DNA of 64,000 nucleotides from Physella acuta. Taxonomy: Eukaryota > Mollusca > Gastropoda > Physidae. The notes under the pieces were generated by a model. That model had not been told where the DNA came from. It saw only the letters and a list, made by a program, of their open reading frames with translations, and ran no database searches. This document shows positions 1 through 11,936 of this stretch, one piece after another (the first letter of the stretch is position 1; each line of letters starts with the position of its first letter). Position numbers and translations under genes: made by a program. The DNA is taken from contig NW_026731575.1 in assembly GCF_028476545.1 (NCBI RefSeq), positions 1 through 64,000 on the forward strand. The letters are read 5' to 3'.

Positions 1-35
1 CGTCCGTCCCCCCCCCCCCCCCCCGCTACGCCTCT
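1..35. mobile_element. Right end of a cagaggcgtagcg-family MITE (cut by window edge)
   Basis: A long C run is followed by gctacgcctctg. This is the same terminal sequence that closes the complete copy at 180-407. Only the right end lies in the window. Confidence 0.55.
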
Positions 36-179
36 GATGTAGGCTAACGCCGAGTTTACACTTGCAACAAGTATACTGCACATGTCTAGGGGAAATAAAC
101 TTCGCAATAAGCGAGTAGCTCCCCCCCCCCCCTTCCCCCCACACCCATTCCCTCATAATATTAACTATTGTGACGCTAC

Positions 180-407
180 CAGAGGCGTAGCGAACCTTCC
201 CGGCGCCCGGGGATAAGCTTTCGATTTGCACCCCCCCCCCCCTCTCAAACTTTTGATTAGCACCCCCCCCCCCCTCAAACTTTTGTTTGATATGCACCCC
301 CCCCCCCCCCTCAAACTTTCGATTACTTTTTCCAACCCATTTTGGTGCCCCCTAAGGTCGGCGCCCGGGGACATATGTCCCCCCTGCCCCCCATCGCTAC
401 GCCTCTG
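180..407. mobile_element. C-tract MITE, hAT-like, complete with 8-bp target duplication
   Basis: The element starts cagaggcgtagcga and ends tcgctacgcctctg, so it has terminal inverted repeats of about 14 bp. It is flanked on both sides by gacgctac (172-179 and 408-415), an 8-bp target-site duplication as expected for hAT-type insertion. The interior has ggcgcccgggg blocks near each end and three poly-C runs separated by tcaaacttttgatt-like spacers. No coding capacity. Related pieces lie at 26038-26256, 26574, 26902 and 30873. Confidence 0.8.
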
Positions 408-472
408 GACGCTACTGGTCTTAACGACATGGCATTTAGATCTAGATCTAGTTCCTGGTGTAGATTCTAGGC

Positions 473-672
473 CAGCGGTTCTTAACCCTTTTAGTAGTAT
501 TGAACCCCTACAGTTTCATAAGCGCATTCCTCATAGTTCTGTCGTCCGCACTGAAAGAATCCTAATCCAGAATCATAAGAGTCGGGTGTGCATTAGACCC
601 CTGTAACTGATTTAAAAAAAAAAAAAACCTAGGGAGCCCTAGGTTCGATAGAACCCAGGTTAAGAATCACTG
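473..672. mobile_element. Small inverted-repeat element (cagcggttcttaacc termini)
   Basis: The left end cagcggttcttaacc is mirrored by ggttaagaatcactg at the right, an imperfect terminal inverted repeat of about 15 bp. This resembles the ends of non-autonomous hAT (Charlie-like) elements in many animals. No clear target duplication was found, so the call is tentative. There is an internal poly-A run near 613-627. Confidence 0.45.
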
Positions 673-992
673 ATCAAAGCGAAATGAATGTGCACACCAA
701 CAGCTTTTCGCTTCTCAAATTCAAGTAAACGCGCGCAATTCGTATTTATTATTATTAGGCCTTGTTTCAAATATGCTTTTTGTGTTTTAAAATAGTTGTG
801 TACAGGCATATTTGATATTAAAAATACATACGCATGAGAGCTTTCTTGCTTTCATTCTACGGTATTAAGGAGTTGCATGTATAATTAAAGAAATTATCAA
901 ACTATCTTTTTGTTTACATTTTACTTCCAAACATTTTCATACTCCCGCTTTTGGTACAGCCTCCCTTCATAAACCAATAAGATATCAGATGC

Positions 993-1003
993 TAGGTCAC
1001 GTG
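993..1003. promoter_or_regulatory. Palindromic E-box upstream of the first exon
   Basis: The sequence ggtcacgtgac contains CACGTG in a 10-bp palindrome, about 100 bp upstream of the start codon at 1101. CACGTG is the core bound by USF/MITF/Myc-type bHLH proteins. A promoter role is inferred from position only. Confidence 0.35.
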
Positions 1004-1100
1004 ACAACGCTTCCTTGAGTCTGCTGCCCACCACCTCGTGTGAAACTAGCGTTTTCCTAGTGCCTTTCGGCATACAATTTTGGAAAATCTGAATATCAAA

Positions 1101-4100
1101 ATGAGTGACGCAAAAACCGCTCTTGCTCGCGATGGAACAATGCAAGCTACTGCAAAGGTGAGTATATTTTTAATATATATTTAAGTATGAAAATTAATTC
1201 TGAAACAGCACAGAAAGCTGTGGTCGGATCGCCATTTTGCGTTGTATTACCACCATTGTGAACAGTGCTCACTTTTCAACACTGAAGGCAGTGATTGTTA
1301 GCGTGATTATATTTAAATGACGCAATATATTGTTAATTTCTGACTATTTTTAACTTAATAATTGTATGCTCTATCTAGCTTTTCTATTTCTATCTTTTTA
1401 AAAATCAAGAATGCATAGTTTCTCAAATAAAAGAAGTAAACTACTGCGGGTCATGGTGATTTCCAATATGGCGGCCATTTGGCATGGCGAACAGCAAGGT
1501 CACTATTTCCGAACAAAAATTTCAAAAATACTACCTGGTCGTAAATGGCGCCAAAATGATAATTATCATGTTTATACGTTTCTAACAGTTATTTTGTGTA
1601 TGTCATTTTAAATTATAGCATGGTTTCTATCGTTGCATCGTTAGTATATGAATAGACGGCATGCAGCCTTTTTAAAAAAATAAAATAGGCTAAAGTAAAA
1701 ATGCCTCCTTTTCCCCCCCTTTTTGCAAATTGAACCATGCTTGGTGTTGACCAGACCTAGACTCAAAATTTTCTATAGACTAGATCTAGACTTCTAGGAA
1801 TCTAGATCTAGACACTATCTGCTATTTGCAAAGAGGTTTGTAAATTTACATTGTCTGGTCTAGATAGATCTATAGAAAGTGAAAAGCATTTTTGATTCTC
1901 AAGTAGAGAACCAATTTTTTTAGTAGGCCAACATTTTAGTGAATTATGTCCATATAGAAAATGTAGAATCTAGCTTCTAGAATATTCTAGATCAAGATTT
2001 CTAGGCCTAATCCATAATGTTATAGAATATAGATAGATTCTCTAGATCTAGAATCTATATTGTTGCCTTAAGTCAAATAGACTAGATTCTAGAACTGGAT
2101 TTCTTCTTTTACTTTGTATAGTCTGTGCATTGCTGTATTGTTTGAGGGATGGTCGATGGAATGAGTTTTTAGTTGCGGCATTGTATCTTTCTCTCAAACC
2201 GATCATTTCCCTTTCTTCGGTTTTTATTTTTAGGTGATTTTCTGATTAGGCCTATAGATCTATGGCCTATTTATTTTTAAATAATATTGTTGGGGGGGGG
2301 GTGTCTAGCTTAAGGCCTCACATTTTTCTTCTACTTGATAATAACCATTGATGTTTCTATACATTTAGGCCCTACAGGTTTTTTTAATGGTTGCATATAA
2401 GTGTTTTCAGCTTTATAAAAGTAATTATACAGACATTAAAAAAGCATTTGCTCACTGTTCCCTAAAAGAAATCACAGCAAATTTATATTGTGTACATATT
2501 TTAAGACTGCTTGGGGGGGGGGGGGGGAGAGAAGTGAATTAGCAATTATTATGAAGACAGGTGCTGATAAAATAAACTAGTTTCTGTTAGTATATTTAAA
2601 GATTGTGTGGGCTAGGCTGAACACCATAATGCTACTAGGAAATTATGAGAGGTAGCAGCTAAATAATAATACACACAATGCATAAGATCTTTTTTTCTGA
2701 TTTTATTTCACTTAAGAATTGATGAAGTGAACAAATGTTTGTGACTATTTTTAAGGGGCCACTACACTGCAAAAACCAAACTAGCCCACGGCAGAGATAA
2801 GCAAGTAACAATATACTATTATTAATAGTTAGCAACTGTAAATAAAAATTCCACATTCTCAGGACCTAATTATGCATGGTTGCCATGGTAACGGCGGCCA
2901 TCTTGAAAAAAAACACCTTTTTTACAAATCTAATGTTTCAATAATGTGAACAAATAATGATGGTTTTATTTCTGTTTATTTAACTAGAACCATTCTAGAG
3001 TGTACAGTAGCAGTTTGTTTTCATTAAAATGTAAAAGAAACATTTTTTTCAATTTTTATAAAAAATGTATCATTCAAAACAAGGCATACAAGTTATGAAA
3101 TTTCTTAAAAATAAAAATGTACACAATGCACATCATTTTCACATGTATAGTTACACCACAAAATGAATAATGAAAAAGTACACCAAGTTTCAAGACATTA
3201 TCTCTGCAAACAGCTAAAACATTAGAGTTACAATAAGCAAAAATCTTGAAAAAACAAGTTTTGAGAAAATTAACTTTTAAACATTTAAAGTGCCATAAAA
3301 AAAAATCTATCAGCAATATCAGGAAGAAACTTTTAGTATTCAAAGTTCAACATAAGCAGTTGAAAAATAAACCATTGCCAACAATAGTTTGCACATTCTT
3401 CTGAAGTTTTACCACTTATAATCTTATAGTGGTTAAGTTTGCACAATTCCGCAGTTTACTTGCACTAAAAGTTAAACCTTTCTGATCAACTATTGACATG
3501 TGTAGTTGCTATTGTCTTTTTCCCAGACTAACACAAGCTTGATATAGTACATTTTAGCATATTTGAACTATAGTTTAATACAAATTTGACAAATAATGTA
3601 CTAATAATATTCACATAATACTTTAGCTTATGACGACATTCACAATTTTGCTTGAAGAGGGTGAGCTCAATAACTTGACATCATAAGTTATTTATAGTAG
3701 ATGGGCACTTTGCTGCTGTATTGCTCTTAAGTTCTAGTACAAACAGCATTTATCTTGCTAATAAAAACATAAGCAGCTTTAGTGTACTTACTTGGTAGTA
3801 TCGCAGCAAAACTTTGCGCAACAGTATGTAAAATGATGAGAGCTTCATTGTTTTTTTTTCAAATCCATTCAACAAGTAAACATCTGAATTTTGAGAAACT
3901 AACACCACTGTCTATATAGATAACATGGCTCTAATATTGACATCATGATGTAGGTGTATCTAAAGTGAGCTTCTTGTAAACCATGAGGTCAAATTTACAT
4001 TTCATGACATCACATTTCCTTGCGGAAAGCCCAAAGTTTTATCCACAATGCTTGCACAGTCCTAATTGTGGCATATCTTCTGGATATGTAGATGTCAGCA

Positions 4101-7100
4101 AGCAAATAATGTAAGGGACAGTTATATTTCTTGATTCTTGTTTGAACTCATCCTATTGTAACAACCTAATAATGTCATAGTCAACAAAATTGTATTTTGA
4201 AAAACTAATCATTCATAATGAATAGTCAATAGGGCTTATATTATTATACTGACCATAGATCAAAACACAAGGAATAAATCTAACCATAAATTTAGAAAAC
4301 TGCTTATACTAAAATTTAACCAATATTTATATTTTAGTCAGTACTCAGCAAACACAGATGTTAATTTCTAAATATACAACTACTACCAACTAGAATCTAG
4401 ATCTAGACTATTCTAGACTAAATCTAGATAATTCTAGATCTAGGTCTACTAGATTCGTGGGTCGTTATGACTGGGTTCTACAGTTTCATTTATTTAAAAA
4501 TAGTAATTGACAAGCGTGTTTAACATTGGTAAATAGTTAACTAAATTAATTCTTATAAAGGAATTAAGCTGTACTAGACAACATATTAGTAGATTTAGAA
4601 ACTAATGTCAGCGCGTCAGTCAGTGAAGTCAGTGAGATATCGCTGTGTGGTGGCATGGCGACTTCACTAGATCTAGATTTAGCGCCTAGTTATTAAAAAA
4701 AAATTACCTTAAAATTTCTTTCGCTGAACAATGAACTCCTGTCATGGTATCTGTTATTTCGAGCAATAACTGCATTATTTACACGCCATGTTGAAAACAA
4801 ATGGTTTGTTATTGCAAAAATTGATGTGAAGACAATCACGTAGCCATGTTTGTTTGTTGACAAAAATCCGTCGAACTCGATCACTGCGCATGCGCAGAAA
4901 GGTCATTACTAAGGTACGGCTTGAGAATACAAATCGGACCAATGAAATCGCTTGATTTGCGAAATCTTTTATTGAAATATCACATTTGCAAGTAAAATAA
5001 CTGTATTCGAATGTAGAGTATCGTTTACGGGTCAAACAGACGAAAAAAATGATATATAATATACTATATTTTTCTTTATAGTTGCTTTATAAAAATCAAC
5101 TCAAAATTTCAGAAATTTGATTAAAAAGTTGATTTTTTAAGCAGAGGGTGGTGTCTTTAAAATTATAATTAAAATAGAAAAATGTATCGTACAAGTGTAC
5201 TTGAAACTGTTTTCGATTCTAGGAATATGAAATTTATTAAAACATCAATTTCCTAAAAATATTTTTTTCCAAGTTTAATTAGCATTTTTTACATGTAGAG
5301 GCCCCTTAATAGTAAAATAAAATATAGAGAACTGTAGGCCACGTGTTAAATGTGTTATCCGTACAAGAATAAAGAAATTTGCAAATTAGGGTTGTATGTT
5401 CAGGTTTTAACCACTTGAAATGTCTTTTTCTCTTTTAAAACTTTTTCTCTTTTAAAATAAGCCAGCAGTGTCATTTTTTAACTTAACTGAATGTTGGTCA
5501 TTTTTTTTTAAATTTCATTAGGTTTGAGTGCAGCATTGTTGACCACAAAATTATTCCATTTGGTTATACTTAGCTATTTGTTGGGTATTAGGACATCTTT
5601 TTTCCACAAATTTTATCAGCCTTTCTTAGTGCTGACTTTGCACGATAAGACTTAAATAAACATACATCCTAAGTACATTTTTGGTTGCTCTCATATGAGT
5701 ATAAATATAGCAAACTTTTAAAATATTTATAAGTGTTTGATATTGATTCTTGGTCACAATAAAGTAATTTATGCTATTTGTATCTATTCGGTTTCACTTT
5801 GTCCTCCTACACATGCTATCATTAGTTGTTCCTTTTCTTCTTTTGTTTTTCTACCCTACATGGTTGTGTAAATATTTAATACGACTTGTTATGCAATTGC
5901 GTCATCTACCATGACTTAAAATGAGGTCATGAAGAACAATGATGCAACTATTGAGTTGAATAATGCTTTTTTTTTTTTTTGAAAGCTTGGTCACATCTCT
6001 GAGTTATGTCCCAAACCATTAAATGTTTAATGATCCGAGTTTTATGATAGGTTGATACCAAGAAATACCCTAGTATAAGTACAACTTTTGAAAATGAGCC
6101 TTTAGCTCAATTATCCATAAATAATAGCAGTTCCTTAAAAGCCATTTTTTAAGTTTCTTGCGTTTGGGGAGGGGTATACTTTACACACTAAGTACTGTAA
6201 CGATCAATTGCAAACAGGCGTCTCTGTTTACGTTGGTTTAAATTTTAATCTTAAAGGAAGCTGAGCGTATACTTGATGGTAAGAAACCAGATGAGGATGC
6301 TCAAACAAGAGGGCAGCAAAAACAGATAGAAGAATTAAAAAAAGAAAAGACCCCTGAACCCCCTGCTAAGAAAACTAAGTTAACCAAAGACAGCACAATG
6401 GCAGCCACTGCTAAGGTAGGCATGGTGTTTAGCTTAGTTTCGTTCAGTACCTAGTGTGAACTACTGTAACTTAAACTATTTGCGTGGGCCCCTTTTAACT
6501 GGTAACGTTTATGTACAGATCCTTGTGCAGAGATGTGACTTTCATATTTCAGGAGGGAAAAAAATATTTTTAGTTGACATTGCATTGAGGTGTATCCCAC
6601 TTCAATGCAGTTTATTATATATAACAAATTTTGAATGTAGGGCTGCTGTATATTGCATCGCAATGTTGGTCTGATTATAAATACATGCCCCGTCCAATGA
6701 AAGTGAATTTGAGTTTCACACCAACATTTGGGTGGGTTGCTGGCGTTTGTTCCATTCTTTAAAACAATTGTTTGTGTTGCTAGTTAAAGCATTTCAGTTT
6801 AAGCTTCGCTGCTGGTTTTTTACTTATTGAGTTTCTCCTCGGTACTACTGAGTACCATATATATTCAGTGGGGATCACCTCACTGTGGTTGTCAGTGTAC
6901 TACTTGCGGTATAGGGCATTATGTTATTTCTTTGTCCCTCTGTCAAAAGTATTTGTTCTCTGGTTTCAAGCCATTATCATTTTGTCATGTTTATCAAAAA
7001 ATGTTGGAATCTCATAATTAATAGATTCATTTTACTAAAATACATTTTTATTTTTATGCATGTTGATACAGACCTTTACATTAATAGGATAAGTCAAATT

Positions 7101-8004
7101 TGACTTCTCCACGCCTGCACTCAACCAGTTCTTAAAGAACCCCATAAATTGTTCATTCTGTCATAATCCAATATTTTTAGATACAATTGAAGCCATGCTT
7201 ATTCTGTAATTGTTATGTTTTGTTCCCTTGATGCACAATTTTGTAGATCATTCTTCATTCATGTCTTTCTAATGTTCTCCCATCCTAATATAATTTTTTT
7301 TTTAAACATGATTTCACAAATGTAAATTGTCATTCTGACTAGTGCTGAAGTAACTAGTATTTATTGGCTTTTAAATAGTTTTGTTTTCTTTTTTATCTAA
7401 TTAGGAGGGCAAAGCTTTACTTTCTGGTGAGAAGCTGGGTGATACTCGACAAGAAACAGCTGACAAGAAAAGCAAAGCCAAAGCTCCTTTGAAGAAAAAT
7501 TCAACAATTGCAAAAACAATGGAAGAAGGTAGGATTAGCTTAATTTGGAATTTTGTCAAAAGGTGTTGCTGCAATTTTACTTGTTTTGTCTTAGTTTAAA
7601 ATTTTCTTTTCTAATTATCATGAATTTGTTTTATTCAAATTTTAGCAAAATATGTTCTTGATGGAGAAGTTGATGTGAATTCTGGCCGAAAAACAAGATC
7701 TCAGAGCCGAGGTGATGTTCCTAAACCCCCAGTTAAAAAAGCTCCAGCTCCAAAAAGAGCAGCCAAAGAACCTGCAAATAAGGGTAAAGGTAAAAAAGGG
7801 AAAGTAGAAGAACCGCCAGCTGAGGTAGATTCAGATGAGAAAAAAAATGCTAAGGCTGATACTGAAGAAAAAAAGAATGCAAAGGCTGAAACAGAAGAGA
7901 AGAAGGCTCCCAAAGGTAAAAAGGGAAAGGCAGCTGCACCAGTTGAGGAAGCTCCAGCAGCAACAACAGAAGGGGATTCTGATGAAAAAAAGAGCGATAG
8001 TTAG
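1101..8004 (+). CDS. Lysine-rich, probably disordered nuclear-type protein with intron-split repeats (unrecognised family)
   Basis: Coding exons are 1101-1157, 6257-6415, 7405-7528 and 7646-8004 (699 nt, 232 aa plus stop). All introns are GT-AG and phases join cleanly (0, 0, 1). The start is the ATG in caaaatgagtgacg; the first residues are MSDAKTALARDGTM. A motif of the form S/G-T-M-x-A-T-A-K-E-x-x-x-x-L-x-G occurs three times, and an intron splits it at about the same place each time (exons 1/2, 2/3, 3/4). Exon 4 begins AKYVLDGEVDV, then GRKTRSQSR, then a Lys/Glu/Ala/Pro-rich tail with EEKKNAKAETEEKK-type repeats and an acidic end (EGDSDEKKSDS). The composition suggests a chromatin-associated or nuclear disordered protein, but I recognise no domain. 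Intron 1 is 5.1 kb. Confidence 0.75.
1158..6256 (+). other. Intron 1 of the lysine-rich gene; gene-free
   Basis: 5.1 kb of AT-rich sequence with no convincing exon on either strand. It holds CTAGATCTAG-rich stretches (about 1740-2110 and 4390-4450, plus 4667-4680), G runs at 2291 and 2513, a YY1-like ggcggccatcttg at about 2893-2905, and a CpG-containing patch near 4600-5040 that may be a promoter. Confidence 0.6.
4884..4897. promoter_or_regulatory. NRF1-type palindrome
   Basis: ctgcgcatgcgcag is a perfect 14-bp palindrome matching the classic NRF1 core TGCGCATGCGCA. It lies in a CpG-containing stretch (4600-5040) inside an otherwise AT-rich intron. On the minus strand, about 180 bp away, an ATG exon could end in AAG|GTAAT near 4706, but no downstream exon was found. 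An internal or divergent promoter is possible. Confidence 0.4.
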
Positions 8005-9890
8005 TTTATTCATTTTTTTTGTGTCATTTACATTCACCTGTCGTGTGTATAATTTGTGAACATTTGATCACAGCCAGTGGTTCATAGTCTTATGCCTTTC
8101 TAAGGTATGTTAAGTTAGGCAGCTGGGGGTGTATTGAGTCAGAACAACTGTGGTTGAGTCTTTGCAAAAGTTTACCATGGCTACTTCAGAAATACTTGTT
8201 TTACTTACATGTTGAATACCTTCCTCATTGCATAAATAGTTATGAATTTTTTCCCAATATGGCATTAAGTGGAAAGAGTATTTATCTGGGTTTTTATTTT
8301 TACTCTGGCATACAAAATTCTATTTGTTACTTCTAAGAAAATTTTTAACATTTATGCAGTTTGGTGGGGTTAAAATTTCATTTTGTTTTACTGATGTTGG
8401 TTATTGTGAACCATATGAATAACACCAACTAGCTTAATAGTTGGAAGATATCTTGATCCATTGAAACATTTAAAAAAATGTGCTCCTTTGCTTTTTCATT
8501 TGAAATTATAATAAACATGTTGGTTTTGCTTTTCTTTGGATCAACATGTTTTGGTTTATTGAAATGGAAAGATGAATGAATAGATTGTTGTAGTTAGCAA
8601 TTTGTTTCCATCACCTTAGTTCATTGTGAATATCATATTTCATGTTGAATTTGATGTTATTTTAAGTTAATTTTTATGAGGGAATTTTTAACTTCATATG
8701 TAAATCATAACTTTGTGTCTCATTTAAGATAGGATTTTAACATTTCTCTACTGAATAACAATTAGTTACTTGTTTAAGATATTTGATCATGTAACTGGTT
8801 TGTAATTGAGGTGTATTAGCTCATTTGTTGTTTGCTTCGTGAAAGAAATTCTGCTGGAGGTTTTGGTTGTTAGTGTTTCATTGAGATTTATATTTCTAAA
8901 ACATAATGAGCATCATTGTTAATTTAATGGTATGTTAATCTTTTTCTAACAGTTATAGATTGTTTCAGTTACCTTTTATTTTATAGGGTTGTTTTTTTTT
9001 TTTAAGGCTTTTGAAAAAGCTTACATAAATCACTTTGCAGTCTTTTAAAAGTAGCTTCATTTCTCTTATTTAGTGCAAGGCAGCATCATTTTCATATTTT
9101 AGCCTCTCTAAATTAAATTTTTGTTGTCTGTACTTTTGTATTCTGTGACTTTAGTTTTCTTCATCCATTAACTAATGCCAGCAGTCAAAGGTAACTGATT
9201 TTTATTAAAGGATATTATAATGGTTCACTCCACATGAATTTTTTTTTAATGGTTTTACCTGTTAATACCAAATCGCCAGCAGTTTCCCTTTAATTAATCT
9301 TTGTTCCTAGCTGATTGTTGATATGAGAATTTGACTGTATATTTTATTTAGTAATAGTAAACTTCATGCCATCACCACACTAATTGTATATTTTAGATAT
9401 ACATAGCTACTTTGTGTTCATTTTTGTTAATGGATGGCACTGTACTCTTTTTTTTTGGCATCTCCGGAAAGTTAGGATTACCATTTGTTTGACTTGGGGT
9501 GGCTTTGAGTTTGGAAATATTTCACTTAGAACACATGCAGAGTGGTTGGTGTCATTCATACAGAAATTTTACTATATTTATAGTTCAATCAAATTTTTAG
9601 CACATGAAATTGAATTTTAAATTTTTTTTTTATTGTGCTGTCAGTGTTAATTGTCAATTTAATGTAATGAATTTTGTTTGGTGCACTTTGGGGATTTTTA
9701 TGTACTAATTTTTATAGTAAATTTTAAGTTCTGTATGTGAACATTATGTACAAGTATAAGACCTATAGTTTGATGATTTTTTATATCAGATGGTTTCCCC
9801 ATTATCGCTTCCATTGAAAAAAAATTACATCTCCATTTTTCAATGGTATGTCATCCTTTCTGCTTTCATAATAAAGTATGTTGTAACATA
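8005..9890 (+). other. Probable 3' UTR / downstream region of the lysine-rich gene
   Basis: No coding exon seen. The first good AATAAA is at 8510-8515 (ataataaacatg), giving a 3' UTR of about 0.5 kb. Another lies near 9872 (ataataaagtatg). T-rich DNA without recognisable elements continues to about 10.6 kb. Confidence 0.45.
8510..8515 (+). terminator. Candidate polyadenylation signal, lysine-rich gene
   Basis: AATAAA about 505 bp after the stop codon, followed by GT-rich sequence (tgttggttttg). Inferred from motif and position. Confidence 0.4.
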
Positions 9891-10704
9891 TTCATATTAA
9901 TGCATTTCCTACTTTCTTTTTTTTTAAGTTAATATAGTTAAAAACTATTACCGAGTAACCCAAGTAAAACATTGTAGGTGGACTATTAATTGGTTTGTTG
10001 ATTAGTTTAATTGAATCATTATTGGTAGGTTTATGGTGGTACTATTGCCAAACTTGGTTGTTAATGGATTTGTTGGCACTTGAATTTATACTTGAAGTAT
10101 TTTTATATATTCTATGCACTAAAAAATACTGTTAGATAATTTACCACTTAGACTGTTAGGTTATATTGTGTTCAGTTTTTTTCCTGGCTGACTTTACTCC
10201 CCAAGTACTAATCAGAGGACTCGGCTGTGAAGTCAGGTCCAGTAATAATAGTACTTGACGGTGGCCAGTTAGGTGCTGTAACATGCATGAAGCTATAAGT
10301 ACATGGCTGGGTTTTTTTTTTAAAGTGTGTTTTGCTGCTATTCTGTCTTCAAAAATAAGTTACAAGGTACAAAATTTAGAAACCTAATTTACCTGTTAAA
10401 ATTAATTGCTGGCAGTTAGTTACTAAATGGTATGTAATGCACTACTATGTGTACTAACATTACAAGTATACAACTTAAAAACAAGTGAATATGAATATTT
10501 GGACTAGATCTAGATGAAAATGATTTTCTGTATTCTTTTAATTTGGTTTCCAAAGAACCAGCAGACCATGTGTACATTCACACCCAACCTACAATTTACT
10601 AAGCAAATAATTTGAATTTACTGTAATTAAATTTCAACAGTAGCATAGTGTGAGGTGAATTAAAATGAGATTCATGCTGGTTTCATAAGTATTGATGAAC
10701 TGGT

Positions 10705-11078
10705 AGGGGTCGGCGTGGTCGAGTCTGTAAAGCTCATGGTTGCAAAACCAAAAAGTCTCGAGTTCAAACCCTCGGGCAGATGAGGCTCGTTAGCTGGGGA
10801 CAGCCACTCTTCTAGGATAGACAACTCCAAAATTAAACAACTGCTTACTTGTAGTTTGTTCTTGGTTGGACAAAGGCTATGGAAGCAAATCCAAAAAGAA
10901 AAGCAGGCTGAAATCTGAGTCAATGGCGCATAACAAATTGACACGTAACGCTTGTGTTGGAGGCGTGGTCGAGTCGGCAAAAAGCTCATGGTTGATAAAT
11001 TTGAACAGTCTCGAGTTCAAACGCACTGGCAGATAATTCTCGATCCCCTTCAACACTAATAATTAAAAGAACGAAGAA
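10705..11078 (+). mobile_element. Dimeric tRNA-derived SINE (family A) with 11-bp target duplication
   Basis: Begins ggggtcggcgtggtcgag (A-box-like) with a B-box-like gagttcaaaccc. A body follows (gctggggacagccactcttc). A second tRNA-like unit has its own tggtcgagtcgg and gagttcaaac boxes, and the copy ends in an aacgaagaa tail. gatgaactggt flanks it on both sides (10694-10704, 11079-11089), an 11-bp target-site duplication. A second copy is at 38481-38870 and a reversed fragment at about 57942-58135. Confidence 0.85.
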
Positions 11079-11254
11079 GATGAACTGGTGGTCAGTTTTA
11101 TTTTTTTTAAATATATCTCATCTACCAGTGGCATGTCACAGGGGTCCAGGTAGAGGGTCAGAGCAGTCATCTCAGCTACGCTCAAGTGAAGAGAGGCAAT
11201 TTCATCAGAACTTTTTAATAATTATGAAACTGAATTGTAAATAGTTGAGTAGAA

Positions 11255-11936
11255 AATAAACCGGGAGTGATCTCCCCTAAACTTTCTCGAATATTCTTAT
11301 ATAAAATAACGGGGGATGGAAACTCGGGCTATAGACATGATTTTTAATCCATTTTAAATACTTAAAGTTTTAAAAATAGAATAAAATCTCGTAGACAAAT
11401 TAATTGCACACCAAGTGAACGCGAAATAAAAAAGCGCATAATAGTGCGCAATATTATTAGTACTTTAAAAATTTACATTAGTTTTTTGAGAAATCGGAAG
11501 TAGCGTAAATTACTACTTCCGGTCAACGGAAATTACTCAAAATTTAACAGAAGGTAGAGAATTAGATCTTTTACTTACATGTGAAATTTCATTTATCTAT
11601 CTGAAATAGTACTCAAGTTATAGGCTTTTGAAAAATTCAAAGTAGAAAAAGTACCACTTCCGGTTATCGGAAATCGCTCAAAAGTTGATACGGATCTACG
11701 ATTTTGATAAAATACTTATATATGAAATTTCATCAACCTAGCAGTAACGGTACTCAAGTTATCGTGTTTACACACGGACACACACACACACACACAGACA
11801 TACGGACAAGATTGCAAAATTATGTTTTTCCGTATCAGTGAGATGCAAAACGTCGAGATTTGCAAAAATCTCGATTTTTTTTTTTTGCACGATTACAAGA
11901 CTTTCTCTATACTTCGTATATACGAGAAATTAAAAA
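11255..11936. repeat. 0.68-kb non-coding dispersed repeat, intact copy
   Basis: Runs from taaaccgggagtgatctccc to cgtatatacgagaaat. A second copy, in the opposite orientation and split by insertions, occupies about 27312-27898 plus 30455-30575. Inside are three related blocks with acttccgg...cggaaat...ctcaa and tgaaatttcat...tactcaagtta modules, then a CA microsatellite (about 11773-11799) and a short inverted repeat (cgagatttgcaaaaatctcg). There is no open frame. The class is unknown, probably a non-autonomous DNA element. Confidence 0.7.

Noticed and set aside
226-606. Open frame rich in proline and leucine
   Set aside because: It comes from the poly-C runs of the MITE at 180-407 and from flanking repeat DNA; no homology or splice support.
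4693-5035. Minus-strand frames with an ATG exon ending at a donor near 4706
   Set aside because: No downstream exon and no recognisable protein; kept only as a possible promoter patch.
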